DNA from: Mucilaginibacter lacusdianchii
Lineage (GTDB): Bacteria > Bacteroidota > Bacteroidia > Sphingobacteriales > Sphingobacteriaceae
DNA: 64,000 nucleotides
Direction: 5' to 3'
NCBI RefSeq assembly: GCF_009770985.1
Contig: NZ_WSRW01000001.1
Coordinates: 1,178,001-1,242,000 of the forward strand
Below are positions 51,442-61,085 of the stretch, piece by piece; the stretch's first letter is position 1; each line of letters opens with the position of its first letter. A program made the translations under genes and the position numbers. The notes beneath the pieces were generated by a model, which did no database searches, was not told the origin of the DNA, and saw only the letters and a list, made by a program, of their open reading frames with translations.

Positions 51442-53568
51442 ATGAATAAAATCAGCTGTTTATTGCTACCGGCTGCTTTACTTTGCAGCTATAGTTACGC
51501 ACAACGTATGAATATTAAACCCACAGCCTACCCGCAAACGGCTAAAGGCAATGTAACCGATACCTACTTTGGCACTGAAGTGCCCGACCCATACCGCTGG
51601 CTGGAAGATGACCAGGCCACCGATACCAAAGCCTGGGTGGTAGAACAAAATAAGGTAACACAAAGCTTCTTGAATCAGATTCCTTATCGTGAAACTATCC
51701 GAAAACGCTTGGAAACCCTGTGGAATTATGAGCGCTACAGCGCACCATTCCACGAGGGCAAGTATACTTATTTTTATAAGAATGACGGGTTGCAAAGCCA
51801 GGCTGTGCTGTACCGGCAAACCGAAGGCGGCCAGCCCGAGGTATTTCTGGACCCTAACAAGTTTTCTAAAGACGGCACCACATCACTGGCAGGCGTAGCG
51901 TTTAGCAAAGATGGCAGCTTGACTGCTTACCAGCTATCAGCCGGAGGGTCGGACTGGACCAGTGTGGTAATTATGCGTGCCGAGGATAAAACAGTAGTAG
52001 GCGAAACCCTGCACGATGTAAAATTTTCGGGCCTGGCCTGGCGCGGCAACGAGGGTTTTTATTACAGCAGTTACGATAAGCCTAAAGCCGGTAGCCAACT
52101 ATCAGGTTTAACACAATATCACAAGCTGTACTTTCATAAGCTGGGCACACCACAAAGCCAGGATATACTGGTATTTGGCGGAGAGCAGACGCCCCGGCGC
52201 TATGTGGGTGCCCATTTAACCGAGGATGAGCGTTTTTTGGTGATTACCGCGGCTAACTCTACTACCGGTAATGAACTATACATTCAAGATTTATCACAAC
52301 CCAGCAGTCAGATTGTAAATCTGGTCAATAACTTTGATAACGTGCACGAGGTTGTAGCTAATGAGGGTGACAAGCTTTACATACATACCAACTTATATGC
52401 ACCTAATTATCGCCTGGTAACGGCCAACATTAGCAACCCGCGCTCCACTACCTGGAAAGACCTGATTCCACAAACCAAAAACGTGCTGGAGGTGACCACT
52501 GCTGGTGGTAAGCTGTTTGCACAATATCTGAAAGATGCTACGGCATTTGTGCAACAGTATGATATGAATGGCCATCTGGAACATACTGTAGAATTGCCAT
52601 CAGTAGGTACGGCATCAGGCTTTAGCGCTAAGAAAGAAGAAAAAGACATTTACTACACGTTTACCTCCTATACCTATCCGTCTACCATATTCAAATACAA
52701 TGTGGCTACAGGTAAATCAGAAGTATACAAACGTTCGGGCGTGCAGTTTAACCCAGAGTTGTATGAATCTAAACAGGTGTTTTATAACTCTAAGGATGGC
52801 ACCCGCATACCGATGATTATCACCTATAAAAAAGGCACAGTGCTAAACGGGCACAACCCTACCTTATTGTATGCCTACGGTGGCTTTGGGGTTAGCCTAA
52901 CACCCGCTTTCAGCACCTCCAACATTATTTTGCTGGAGCAAGGCGGCATTTATGCCGTACCTAATTTGCGAGGCGGCGGCGAGTATGGCGAAACTTGGCA
53001 CAAGGCCGGCACTAAGTTGCGCAAGCAAAATGTATTTGACGACTTTATTGCCGCGGCCGAATACCTGGTTAAACATAAATATACTTCAAAAGAATTTCTG
53101 GCCATTGCAGGCGGCTCAAACGGCGGCCTGTTGGTGGGTGCTACCATGACCCAGCGGCCCGATTTGTGTCAGGTAGCTTTCCCGATGGTGGGCGTAATGG
53201 ATATGCTGCGCTATAACCAGTTTACTGCCGGTGCGGGCTGGGCTTATGATTATGGTACGGCACAGGATGGTGAACAGATGTTTCAGTACCTATACCACTA
53301 CTCACCTTACCATGCCTTGAAACCAGCCGATTACCCGGCCACACTGGTCACTACTGCCGATCATGACGACCGCGTAGTGCCCGCTCACTCCTTTAAGTTT
53401 GCGGCCCGTTTACAGGAATATCAACAAGGCCCAGCCCCTGTACTTATCCGCATTGAAACCAATGCCGGCCATGGTGCAGGCCGCTCTACCGCCCAGGTAA
53501 TTGGGCAGGAAACGGACAAATGGGTATTTATGTTCGAGAATATGGGTGTTGGGTATGATGGCTTGTAG
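51442..53568 (+). CDS. Prolyl oligopeptidase (peptidase S9A)
   Basis: This 708-residue secreted peptidase cuts short peptides after proline. A signal peptide (MNKISCLLLPAALLCSYSYAQ) is followed by the S9A N-terminal beta-propeller (about 30-430) and the alpha/beta hydrolase domain. The catalytic triad is visible: serine in IAGGSNGG (near 558), aspartate in DHDDRVVPAHS (near 641) and histidine in NAGHGAGRS (near 676). Length matches the family. An AT-rich leader of about 170 bases lies between the GC-rich candidate RNA and the ATG. Confidence 0.95.
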   Translation: MNKISCLLLPAALLCSYSYAQRMNIKPTAYPQTAKGNVTDTYFGTEVPDPYRWLEDDQATDTKAWVVEQNKVTQSFLNQIPYRETIRKRLETLWNYERYSAPFHEGKYTYFYKNDGLQSQAVLYRQTEGGQPEVFLDPNKFSKDGTTSLAGVAFSKDGSLTAYQLSAGGSDWTSVVIMRAEDKTVVGETLHDVKFSGLAWRGNEGFYYSSYDKPKAGSQLSGLTQYHKLYFHKLGTPQSQDILVFGGEQTPRRYVGAHLTEDERFLVITAANSTTGNELYIQDLSQPSSQIVNLVNNFDNVHEVVANEGDKLYIHTNLYAPNYRLVTANISNPRSTTWKDLIPQTKNVLEVTTAGGKLFAQYLKDATAFVQQYDMNGHLEHTVELPSVGTASGFSAKKEEKDIYYTFTSYTYPSTIFKYNVATGKSEVYKRSGVQFNPELYESKQVFYNSKDGTRIPMIITYKKGTVLNGHNPTLLYAYGGFGVSLTPAFSTSNIILLEQGGIYAVPNLRGGGEYGETWHKAGTKLRKQNVFDDFIAAAEYLVKHKYTSKEFLAIAGGSNGGLLVGATMTQRPDLCQVAFPMVGVMDMLRYNQFTAGAGWAYDYGTAQDGEQMFQYLYHYSPYHALKPADYPATLVTTADHDDRVVPAHSFKFAARLQEYQQGPAPVLIRIETNAGHGAGRSTAQVIGQETDKWVFMFENMGVGYDGL

Positions 53569-53570
53569 GA

Positions 53571-54473
53571 ATGGATTATATATTAAAAGAACCTTTAATT
53601 AGCTATCTTACAGAAAAGCGGAACGCCTTTTCGGGAAACCAGCTTGCAAACAAGTTAAGAAATGAGTTTCCTAACGCAATCCAAGACATAATTATCGACA
53701 AAGCCAGATACAAAGTCGTTGGCTCTCCTGGAAAAGGGAATTGGACAGAGTGCCCTTGGATAGCAATTCTAGATAAACTAATTACAGAGACACCACAGTC
53801 TGGGTATTATCCAGTTTTTTTGTTTAAAGCGGATATGACTGGCGTTTACCTTTCACTTAATCAAGGTGTAACTGAGATAAAGGATAATTATAAACGGGAT
53901 TCAAAAAACGTGCTTAAACTACGAGCTTTGGATTTCCGCGCAAAGTTAGATATCAGTCCGCAAGATTTGCTTGAAATAGATTTACAGTCAAACACGTCCA
54001 ATGCTAAATTATATGAAGCTGGCAATATAGTAGCTAAGTATTACCCAGTTAATGCATTACCCAATTTAGAAAAACTTAAGGCAGACTTATTTAGATTCAT
54101 TAATTTATATGAAGAGTTAACTTTCAATGACACACAGTTAAATGAAGAAAGTACGCTATCAGCTGTCGAAAAAAAGCAATATAGACTTCACTTTAGAATA
54201 GAAAGAAATACATCTATTTCAAAAAAAGTAAAATTAGCAAAAGGTTATGTTTGCGAAGCTTGTGCTTTTGATTTTAAATTAATGTATGGAGAAACAGGTA
54301 AAAACTTTATAGAAGCGCATCACTTAAAACCAATATCATCATTGGGAATTGGAAAGTTCCAAATTAATATAAAAACAGACTTTGCTGTATTATGTAGTAA
54401 TTGTCATAGTATGATTCATAGATTAAAAGACCCAAGTGATTTAAATAACTTAAGGGCAATCATCACAAAATAA
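53571..54473 (+). CDS. McrB-N (DUF3578)-like plus HNH endonuclease, type IV restriction-like
   Basis: This 300-residue protein has an N-terminal domain of the MrcB/DUF3578 type (about residues 10-165, with GSPGKGNWTECPWIAILD and YYPVFLFKADMTGVYLSLNQG), which in related proteins recognises modified DNA, and a C-terminal HNH nuclease: YVCEACAF (near 226), EAHHLKPIS (near 250) and LCSNCHSMIH (near 275). A stand-alone modification-dependent (type IV) restriction enzyme is inferred. It starts 2 bases after the S9A stop. It is AT-richer than its neighbours and may be horizontally acquired. Confidence 0.82.
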   Translation: MDYILKEPLISYLTEKRNAFSGNQLANKLRNEFPNAIQDIIIDKARYKVVGSPGKGNWTECPWIAILDKLITETPQSGYYPVFLFKADMTGVYLSLNQGVTEIKDNYKRDSKNVLKLRALDFRAKLDISPQDLLEIDLQSNTSNAKLYEAGNIVAKYYPVNALPNLEKLKADLFRFINLYEELTFNDTQLNEESTLSAVEKKQYRLHFRIERNTSISKKVKLAKGYVCEACAFDFKLMYGETGKNFIEAHHLKPISSLGIGKFQINIKTDFAVLCSNCHSMIHRLKDPSDLNNLRAIITK

Positions 54474-54478
54474 AAAAG

Positions 54479-54496
54479 GCCACTCGGTTGAGTGGC
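54479..54496. terminator. Terminator after the HNH gene
   Basis: GCCACTC, GGTT, GAGTGGC followed by seven T, and preceded by an A-run. It lies between convergent genes and can serve both the HNH gene (+) and the gene at 54522 (-). Confidence 0.9.
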
Positions 54497-54521
54497 TTTT
54501 TTTATTTGATTAATCTATTTC

Positions 54522-55034
54522 TTAGTGATGTCCATTGCCGCGGCCGTTGTTCCAGCCATTGTGGTTACCGTTGTTGGTTTTACGCACTACAGTTTTGGTT
54601 TTTACTGTTCTAGTTCTGGTATTACCGTTCCAGTGGTTCCTGTATTTCACATCGCGGCTGTCGCGGATAATGGCTTGGCCACGACGACCTTTATAATTCG
54701 CGTAACGGTTACGGTAAGTTGATGCATGCTCCCATGGGTTACGATCGTTAACTACTACTTTGTAGCTGTTATACAAGTCATAATTGCGATAGCGGGCAGG
54801 CAAGCTATTTGCGTGTACCCAACGGTTGCCGCTTAAGTAAACAAACTCATGGGTGGGTACAGAGTAGTAAGTATCAATATCGGGCATATAGTAATAAGCC
54901 GCTCTGTCGTAACCTACAGGTCCCCAATCGGGTTGGCTACCAATATTTATATTTAAGCTTACTTGTGCATTTGCTGGTTTATTGAAAGCTAAGCCGCTTA
55001 CTAAAATGGCTGCAGCTAATATGATCTTTTTCAT
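54522..55034 (-). CDS. Secreted basic Arg/Asn-rich protein
   Basis: This 170-residue protein has a signal peptide (MKKIILAAAILVSGLAFNKPANAQ), a conserved-looking Tyr-rich middle (YYYMPDIDTYYSVPTHEFVY and RWVHANSLPARYRNYDL) and a low-complexity, basic Asn/Gly/Arg-rich C-terminus. Secreted proteins with this pattern are common in Bacteroidota and have no known function. It stands alone. Confidence 0.8.
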   Translation of the reverse strand: MKKIILAAAILVSGLAFNKPANAQVSLNINIGSQPDWGPVGYDRAAYYYMPDIDTYYSVPTHEFVYLSGNRWVHANSLPARYRNYDLYNSYKVVVNDRNPWEHASTYRNRYANYKGRRGQAIIRDSRDVKYRNHWNGNTRTRTVKTKTVVRKTNNGNHNGWNNGRGNGHH

Positions 55035-55121
55035 AGTATCTTAAAATTTGATAGTATGACAATCATTGCTGCCGAAAAGTTTAAATTAGCAATTGTATCT
55101 GTTTGGTTACAATAGTATAAG

Positions 55122-56843
55122 TTAATTTTCTGCGTCTGTTTTGGCAGCAGCTAAAGTAACCTGCGGTTTGCCTATTACCTTATAGGTTCCCTCGCCTTTC
55201 AAAATAGCCAACACTTGGTTTTTATCCTGTAATATTTTAACGGCCTGGGCCATTTCTTTATCGTACTTAAAATTGGTTTCGTACCGGCCCTTTTCATAAT
55301 AGTAACGGGCAGCTATTTCATTTTCAAGCACTTGCTTTATTTCGGGTTTGTGTACCTGCAAATCGTTTTTCTTGGTAGCGGCCAGCTTGTTTTTCAACGC
55401 TTCCAGCTCGGGCTGCAGTTCCGGGTATTGCTTGTCTTTTGATGCTTCGGCGCGCAGGGCGGTCAGCATTTTTTCGGATGTGGTGTTATAACTGTAATTT
55501 TTACCGGACAGAAATTTCACAAAATCATCATACTCAACATCGGTTAAAGCAAATGTTTTAGCCGGACTTATCTTAGCATGGGTGTTGCGATACTGGTTTG
55601 CATAATCGTAAGTAAGCAATTTGCCCACCAGCGTTTGGGTAATATCGGCAAAGCGCTCCTGCTTTACCGGCACATCGGGGTAAACACCACTGCCATCGTA
55701 TACCGAGCGGCCGTCTTTGGTTTTAAATTCATGCAATGACGAGTCGGCCACTTTTACCACACTGCCATCATCTTTACGGTGTGCATAATCCAGCGCCTGC
55801 ACGCAGCGGCCCGACGGGATAAAGTATTTGGCAATGGTAATTTTCACCAAACTGCTATATGGCAAACTGAAGGTTTGCTGTACCAAGCCCTTACCATAGC
55901 TACGCTGACCAATAATGACAGCACGATCCAAATCCTGCAACGAACCAGCCACAATTTCGGATGCTGATGCCGACCGGCCATTTACCAATACTACGAGTGG
56001 TAAATTGGGCTCAAGCGGTGTGGATACGGTGCGGTAGGTATAGTTTTTTTCTTTGATTTTTCCTTTTTGCGATACCACCTCTACATCGCGCTGTACAAAC
56101 AGGTTTACAATTTTAACAGCCTCCTGCAAAATACCGCCACCGTTTGAGCGAAGATCGAGGATGATGCCATTGGGATTATTCTTTTTAAGGCTGGTTAAAG
56201 CAGTGGTTACCTCATCGGCCGAGTTTTCTAAAAACTTGTCTAGTTTTATGTAACCCATATTGCCATCAACCATACCATAATAAGATACGTTGGGCTGTTT
56301 AATCTCATCGCGGATCAGGCTTTTTTCAACCGCCGGCTCATTGCCACGTTTCAATAGCAGTTTAATGCCAGCGCCTTTGCTGCCTTTTAGCAACTGGCTT
56401 ACCTGGTCACTGTTGCGACTGGTTAGTTCGATATCATTAATTTTCACCAACTGATCGCCGGGGCGGATATCTGCTTTTTGTGCCGGAAAACCTTCAAATA
56501 TATCAGAGATAAATACTTTGCCATCACGCGAAAAAATGCCCGCACCGATGCCCCCATATTGTGTGCTTACGTAATGCAGCTTATAATCTTCAATTTCCGA
56601 TTCGGGCACAAACTCGGTGTATGGGTCCAGCCCGTTCAGCATGGCATCTACACCGGTTTTTATCATTTTAGACGAGTTGATATCATCTACATAATTCAGG
56701 TTTACTTCTTTATATACAGATGCAAAAACATCTAAATTCTTGGATATCTGAAACAAATCGTCTTTAAAGCTCCAAATGCTGGTGGCTAATAACAGGGTGC
56801 CTGCCGCTAAGGCTGCTTTGCGATAAATGTAATGCTGTGCCAT
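55122..56843 (-). CDS. C-terminal processing protease (S41, CtpA/Prc-like)
   Basis: This 573-residue periplasmic protease trims the C-termini of envelope proteins. It has an N-terminal signal or anchor segment (residues 9-25), a PDZ domain (about 90-165, PAQKADIRPGDQLVKIND) and the S41 catalytic domain with the Ser/Lys dyad in NGRSASASE (near 293) and RSYGKGLVQ (near 318). The C-terminal 170 residues are a family extension in Bacteroidota. It is followed by nothing in its operon. Unlike the element's S41 protein, it has the full CtpA dyad. Confidence 0.93.
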   Translation of the reverse strand: MAQHYIYRKAALAAGTLLLATSIWSFKDDLFQISKNLDVFASVYKEVNLNYVDDINSSKMIKTGVDAMLNGLDPYTEFVPESEIEDYKLHYVSTQYGGIGAGIFSRDGKVFISDIFEGFPAQKADIRPGDQLVKINDIELTSRNSDQVSQLLKGSKGAGIKLLLKRGNEPAVEKSLIRDEIKQPNVSYYGMVDGNMGYIKLDKFLENSADEVTTALTSLKKNNPNGIILDLRSNGGGILQEAVKIVNLFVQRDVEVVSQKGKIKEKNYTYRTVSTPLEPNLPLVVLVNGRSASASEIVAGSLQDLDRAVIIGQRSYGKGLVQQTFSLPYSSLVKITIAKYFIPSGRCVQALDYAHRKDDGSVVKVADSSLHEFKTKDGRSVYDGSGVYPDVPVKQERFADITQTLVGKLLTYDYANQYRNTHAKISPAKTFALTDVEYDDFVKFLSGKNYSYNTTSEKMLTALRAEASKDKQYPELQPELEALKNKLAATKKNDLQVHKPEIKQVLENEIAARYYYEKGRYETNFKYDKEMAQAVKILQDKNQVLAILKGEGTYKVIGKPQVTLAAAKTDAEN

Positions 56844-56886
56844 ACGCCGTGTATCTCTCTCTGCTGTAAAGTTTAAAGATAGAAAA

Positions 56887-56914
56887 AAGCCCTTCTGTTT
56901 TAACCGAAGAGCTT
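56887..56914 (-). terminator. Terminator after the CsbD-like gene
   Basis: AAGCCCTTC and GAAGAGCTT form a 9-pair stem with one mismatch; on the minus strand it ends in six T. It lies 6 bases past the stop of the gene at 56921. Confidence 0.6.
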
Positions 56915-56920
56915 TATTTT

Positions 56921-57136
56921 TTACAGCCTGTTGTTATCAATATTTACCAACGCTTTTTTGAGGGTAAATATTATGTAATTCCTATCGCGGTTTACCAGTT
57001 TTGCCAGGTGGTCAATCAACGTATCTTCCTGACCTTCGGCATACTGCAAGTCTTCGTTGGTTAACTCGCGGTATTTGCGTTGCAGCTTAATTTTTACCCG
57101 TTCCCAATCTTTATTATTAATAGTAATCTCAGTCAT
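56921..57136 (-). CDS. Small CsbD-like protein
   Basis: This 71-residue protein has the pattern of CsbD-type stress proteins (WERVKIKLQRKYRELTNEDLQY, then a Glu-rich stretch and a helix). These small soluble proteins are induced by stress in other bacteria and have no known activity. It is a single gene upstream of the processing protease. Confidence 0.75.
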   Translation of the reverse strand: MTEITINNKDWERVKIKLQRKYRELTNEDLQYAEGQEDTLIDHLAKLVNRDRNYIIFTLKKALVNIDNNRL

Positions 57137-57262
57137 AATAAGTTAACCTGTTAGCACAAAAATATAAAAAAACTGTTCCTATAAAAGCGACATTTAATTC
57201 AATGTACATTAAACTTTTGCTGATAGAATTTCTCCAATACATTTATACTAAAACTATATCAT

Positions 57263-57841
57263 ATGAAAAAGTACTTATTTAGTTTAGCCCTGCTCATGGC
57301 AGGCATCATCAGCGCCAAGGCACAGGCCACTTTAGGGATCAAAGGCGGCGTCAACTTTTCTAAAATCAACACCGATGATGTAAAAGAATCATCCGTGACC
57401 GGCTACCAGGTTGGTGTATTTGGCCGTATAGGTAACGCCTGGTACTTGCAGCCCGAGGTTTACCTGGGCAGCCGCGGCGGTAAATTTGAAGGCAGCAGCA
57501 ATGGCAATACTGTAACGGCTAATGGCAAGGCTACCTTTACTACTTTGAATGTACCTTTGCTGATAGGCAGAAAGTTATTAAGCGCCGGCTCTATAAATGT
57601 ACGCGCCATGGCCGGACCAATCTATTCTTATAATTTAGATAAGAAAATTGATTTTAAGGCGGCAGCTCAAGATTTTGGCGACTATAAAAACAGCACTTTA
57701 GGCTTCCAGGTAGGCGGTGGTATAGATATTGGTAACATCACGGCCGATTTACGTTATGAAGGCGGCTTAACCAAAATTAATGAGCGCTATGGTCAGCGCG
57801 CTAACTTATGGGCCTTAAGTATTGGCTTCAAGATTTTGTAA
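57263..57841 (+). CDS. Outer-membrane beta-barrel protein (porin-like)
   Basis: This 192-residue protein has a signal peptide (MKKYLFSLALLMAGIISAKAQ) and an eight-stranded barrel-like pattern (LGIKGGVNFSKI; GYQVGVFGRIG; WYLQPEVYLG; GFQVGGGIDIG; LRYEGGLTKI), ending in LWALSIGFKIL. It matches small porin-like or PorT-type outer-membrane proteins of Bacteroidota. Single gene with a clear terminator. Confidence 0.88.
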   Translation: MKKYLFSLALLMAGIISAKAQATLGIKGGVNFSKINTDDVKESSVTGYQVGVFGRIGNAWYLQPEVYLGSRGGKFEGSSNGNTVTANGKATFTTLNVPLLIGRKLLSAGSINVRAMAGPIYSYNLDKKIDFKAAAQDFGDYKNSTLGFQVGGGIDIGNITADLRYEGGLTKINERYGQRANLWALSIGFKIL

Positions 57842-57858
57842 GCATACTAACCTATTTA

Positions 57859-57894
57859 AAAAATACCAGTACAATAAGTTGTGCTGGTATTTTT
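57859..57894 (+). terminator. Terminator after the beta-barrel gene
   Basis: AAAAATACCAGTACAA, TAAG, TTGTGCTGGTATTTTT: 16-bp stem with one G-T pair, 17 bases after the stop codon. Confidence 0.9.
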
Positions 57895-57932
57895 GTTTAA
57901 TATAGAATTTATCTTGTGCTTACCTTTGCACC

Positions 57933-59033
57933 ATGGCTGCTCCTGTTTCTCATCGTAAAATCATTCATATTGATATGGATGCCTTTTATGCTTCGGTAGA
58001 GCAGCGTGATTATCCCGAATACCGGGGCAAGCCACTGGTAGTAGGCGGATTGCCCGAAGGCCGTGGTGGCGTAGTAGCTACCGCCAGTTATGAGGCCCGC
58101 AAGTTTGGCATACGTTCGGCCATGCCCGCTAAAAAAGCCTTGCAATTGTGCCCGCATGCTATTTTTGTGCGTCCGCGATTCCAGGTTTATAAAGAAGTGT
58201 CGCAACACATCCGCGAAATTTTTAGTCGCTATACGGATTTGATTGAACCGCTATCGCTTGACGAAGCTTACCTGGATGTAACCAACGACAAGCTTAACAT
58301 TGGCTCGGCCATTGAAATTGCCCAACAAATTAAACAGGCTATACAGGACGAATTACAACTGACGGCTTCGGCTGGGGTATCCATCAATAAATTTGTAGCC
58401 AAGATAGCTTCGGACATTAACAAGCCCAACGGACTAAAATTTATCGGCCCCTCCAGCATTGAGGCTTTTATGGAAAGCCTTCCTGTCGAAAAGTTTCATG
58501 GCGTGGGTAAGGTAACCGCCCAGAAGATGAAAAACATGGGCCTGCATACCGGTGCCGATTTAAAGAAGCTAACCGAAGATGAACTGGTAAAGCATTTTGG
58601 CAAAGCCGGACGATTTTATTATCAGATTGTGCGCGGCATTGACAACCGCCCGGTACAACCCCACCGCGAAACCAAATCAATGGGTGCCGAAGACACTTTT
58701 GCCTATGACCTGACTGAGCCCGATGAAATGCACGCTGAACTGGACAAAATTGCCCAAACCGTAACCGACCGCCTGGCCCGCTACCTGTTAAAAGGCCGCA
58801 CGGTTACTTTAAAAATCAAATACAGTGATTTTAGGCAGATAACCCGGAACCAATCATTCCCCTACCCGGTGGGCGATTTCGAAACCCTTACCCAAACTGC
58901 CCGGCAACTACTGGCTGCTACGGGTTTGGATGATGTAAGAATTCGTTTGCTGGGTATATCGGTATCTAATTTTGGCGAGCCTGCCACCAAGCCCAAAAAC
59001 CAAGGACCAGCTGAGCAACTGAAGCTATTCTGA
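57933..59033 (+). CDS. dinB: DNA polymerase IV
   Basis: This 366-residue Y-family polymerase copies past damaged bases. The catalytic motifs are IHIDMDAFYASVEQRD (residues 11-26) and LSLDEAYLDVT (near 110), the helix-hairpin-helix thumb is near 185-205 (FHGVGKVTAQKMKNMG), and the C-terminus ends in the beta-clamp-binding motif EQLKLF. The -7 box TACCTTTG (57921-57928) is only 4 bases before the ATG, so the message may be almost leaderless. No LexA operator is obvious. Confidence 0.96.
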   Translation: MAAPVSHRKIIHIDMDAFYASVEQRDYPEYRGKPLVVGGLPEGRGGVVATASYEARKFGIRSAMPAKKALQLCPHAIFVRPRFQVYKEVSQHIREIFSRYTDLIEPLSLDEAYLDVTNDKLNIGSAIEIAQQIKQAIQDELQLTASAGVSINKFVAKIASDINKPNGLKFIGPSSIEAFMESLPVEKFHGVGKVTAQKMKNMGLHTGADLKKLTEDELVKHFGKAGRFYYQIVRGIDNRPVQPHRETKSMGAEDTFAYDLTEPDEMHAELDKIAQTVTDRLARYLLKGRTVTLKIKYSDFRQITRNQSFPYPVGDFETLTQTARQLLAATGLDDVRIRLLGISVSNFGEPATKPKNQGPAEQLKLF

Positions 59034-59166
59034 AATTTATGGCAAACTTAATCAGATACTTGCGGGTAATATAACCGGCCGGATGTAACACTGTGCCATT
59101 AAATAACGTCTGTAGTTAACCTAAACCATTAAAACAGTATTCTTTTGACCATTGCTATACTTTAAA

Positions 59167-59718
59167 ATGAACAAAACGCTTACCTGCATAGCCGCTTTCT
59201 TTGCTTTCACCTTTTTATCCATTCCAATATCTTATAGTCAAATTCGTAGCCGAAGCTCTATCGGTGTGGGTGTAGGCATTAATCAGCCCATGCAAAATGG
59301 TTACCGCATTGGACGCGACAGGGTAATACAGGCCAACATTCGCCTTAACCGTAGGCTTACGCTGATGCCAACCCTGGGTGTAGAAAACATTAAAGGCAAT
59401 AACAAAGGTGCTTATAACGGCTATTATTTTACCGAGTCGGGCCGGAGTGTAGGCTTGGTATTTTTAAACCCTGCCATGAGATACTATTTCAGCAAAACGC
59501 TTTTTGGCTTTGCCGGGCCTTCCGTTTACATAGGCGGCGAAAACGCCAGCAGCTCGGGCCTGGGCGGCACGGCCGGTGCCGGGTACGACTGGCCGGTGGA
59601 TGATTACAGCAGCCTGGAACTTTCTTTACGGGCGGATGTATTGCCCGTGTACAGTAAAACCGTTCCGGTGGCAGGGTTGCGGTTGGCTTATAAGTTTAAT
59701 TTTAGTGCGAGGTATTAG
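59167..59718 (+). CDS. Secreted beta-barrel-like protein
   Basis: This 183-residue protein has a signal peptide (MNKTLTCIAAFFAFTFLSIPISYSQ) and a series of short amphipathic strands (SSIGVGVGINQPMQ; VGLVFLNPAMRYYF; LFGFAGPSVYIGGE), ending in LRLAYKFNFSARY, so it is probably an outer-membrane barrel. The ATG at 59167 is preferred over an upstream TTG, giving a proper signal peptide. Function unknown. Confidence 0.8.
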   Translation: MNKTLTCIAAFFAFTFLSIPISYSQIRSRSSIGVGVGINQPMQNGYRIGRDRVIQANIRLNRRLTLMPTLGVENIKGNNKGAYNGYYFTESGRSVGLVFLNPAMRYYFSKTLFGFAGPSVYIGGENASSSGLGGTAGAGYDWPVDDYSSLELSLRADVLPVYSKTVPVAGLRLAYKFNFSARY

Positions 59719-59840
59719 TGGTTTGTATTATAATATTGAATAGCCAATTATATTTTAAGAATCATGATTGGTACGCTGCAGCAGTGCAGGAGGATGCTTG
59801 AAGGAGCGCAAAGGAATTAATACATAATTTTAGCCAGCGT

Positions 59841-60131
59841 TTACTTACTAGATGTATCAATAAATCCTTTTTGAATCAAACTCTCGATGTAATCTTCTTT
59901 CGACTTTGTGCATTTCGCAAATTCAATAAAGAAGTTCTTTTCCATCTTACATTGCTTTTTCATAGAACCGATTAAATAATCGTCCAATGTATCTCCACTG
60001 TGACTTGTGTAAGTTTGAGCAATCAATTTGCCTTCATGCCAAAATTCATAATAGTGGTGATGTGAATTATTAAGAGTAAAGCCTTTTTTTAAAAAGTTAG
60101 ATATAGCCTTTTTGGTTTTTAAAGACGCCAT
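59841..60131 (-). CDS. Small uncharacterised protein, second gene of a pair
   Basis: This 96-residue protein has a compact alpha/beta pattern with KKGFTLNNSHHHYYEFWHEGK near the start, recalling dsRNA-binding-fold HicA-like proteins, although the match is weak and the conserved HicA histidine context is not clear. It starts directly after the stop of the 317-residue gene. The pair is AT-rich compared with its neighbours. A toxin-antitoxin or defence function is possible but unproven. Confidence 0.6.
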   Translation of the reverse strand: MASLKTKKAISNFLKKGFTLNNSHHHYYEFWHEGKLIAQTYTSHSGDTLDDYLIGSMKKQCKMEKNFFIEFAKCTKSKEDYIESLIQKGFIDTSSK

Positions 60132-61085
60132 TTACTTATTGCTAACGGATTTAATAATTAAATTGTAATACTGCTTAACTTGCAATAAGTAACTGCTTAG
60201 TTGATTATCTTGAAGCTGATTTAATCTGTTATAACTGTGACTAAATTGCTTAAATAACGATTCTTTAGCTTCTGTAGTTGTCCGCCCACCTGCGTATAAA
60301 TCTAATTGCTCATTCTCTATGATGATTCCTTTCCCCTCTTGGTATAACTGAAATAAGATGGGAGTTTTAAAAATATAATGACTATTGTCTGTTTCAATTC
60401 GATCAAGTTTTAATGATAAGGTCGCCTCTTTATCATTATATAATTCAGACGTTTTTCTAGATATTTTTCCGCTTTTGTCTTTTTTTATGATGACCCTTGC
60501 TACAGCTGTAGATTCATCTGGCTTCACATCGGCTGCTTCTAAAGTTTGTTCTTTTACTATAAGTTGATCATAAACCTCTTTGTTAAGCCTTCTTATAGAA
60601 TATACTTTCTTAAACTTATTATCATCCTGTCGTTTTACAATAGTGACTGGAGTAGTTCCTGCTGAATTTGTAAAATCATAAAGCTTTTTTATTACATCGT
60701 TCTTAGCAGATGGCATATTATACCAATCAGCAATCTGCTGATAATTACCTTTATCAATGCTACTTACAACTTTTGTAAAATCAGCAACAACAGATTTTCT
60801 TGCTTCGCCATTATCAAATAATGATGGAATTGGATGAGGATTCAGCCGAAAGGCAGGAACCGCAGAACCATTATAAAACCCTGAAAAGTCAAGTTTAAAA
60901 TTATCCAAATTGGAATTACCTGCAGCATCAAGATTGTATTTTGCCAAAGTAAGGATAAGCGCTTCTAATTTGTCCCCAACATTTTTTAAAACATCCCAAG
61001 AAACGGAGTGCTCATCACTTTCATTGCCTATACGTATCAAAAGTTCTTTTTCAAGATCAAGTGTTTGAAGTTTCGTTTTTGACAT
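60132..61085 (-). CDS. Uncharacterised 317-residue protein, first gene of a pair
   Basis: I do not recognise this soluble protein. It begins with a Lys/Leu-rich helix, continues with a FKLDFSGFYNGSAVPAFRL segment, has a charged beta-rich middle (VARVIIKKDKSGKISRK; ATLSLKLDRIE) and ends in a long helix. No signal peptide or membrane segment is seen. The next gene follows without a gap. Lower GC than its neighbours suggests recent acquisition. Confidence 0.65.
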   Translation of the reverse strand: MSKTKLQTLDLEKELLIRIGNESDEHSVSWDVLKNVGDKLEALILTLAKYNLDAAGNSNLDNFKLDFSGFYNGSAVPAFRLNPHPIPSLFDNGEARKSVVADFTKVVSSIDKGNYQQIADWYNMPSAKNDVIKKLYDFTNSAGTTPVTIVKRQDDNKFKKVYSIRRLNKEVYDQLIVKEQTLEAADVKPDESTAVARVIIKKDKSGKISRKTSELYNDKEATLSLKLDRIETDNSHYIFKTPILFQLYQEGKGIIIENEQLDLYAGGRTTTEAKESLFKQFSHSYNRLNQLQDNQLSSYLLQVKQYYNLIIKSVSNK

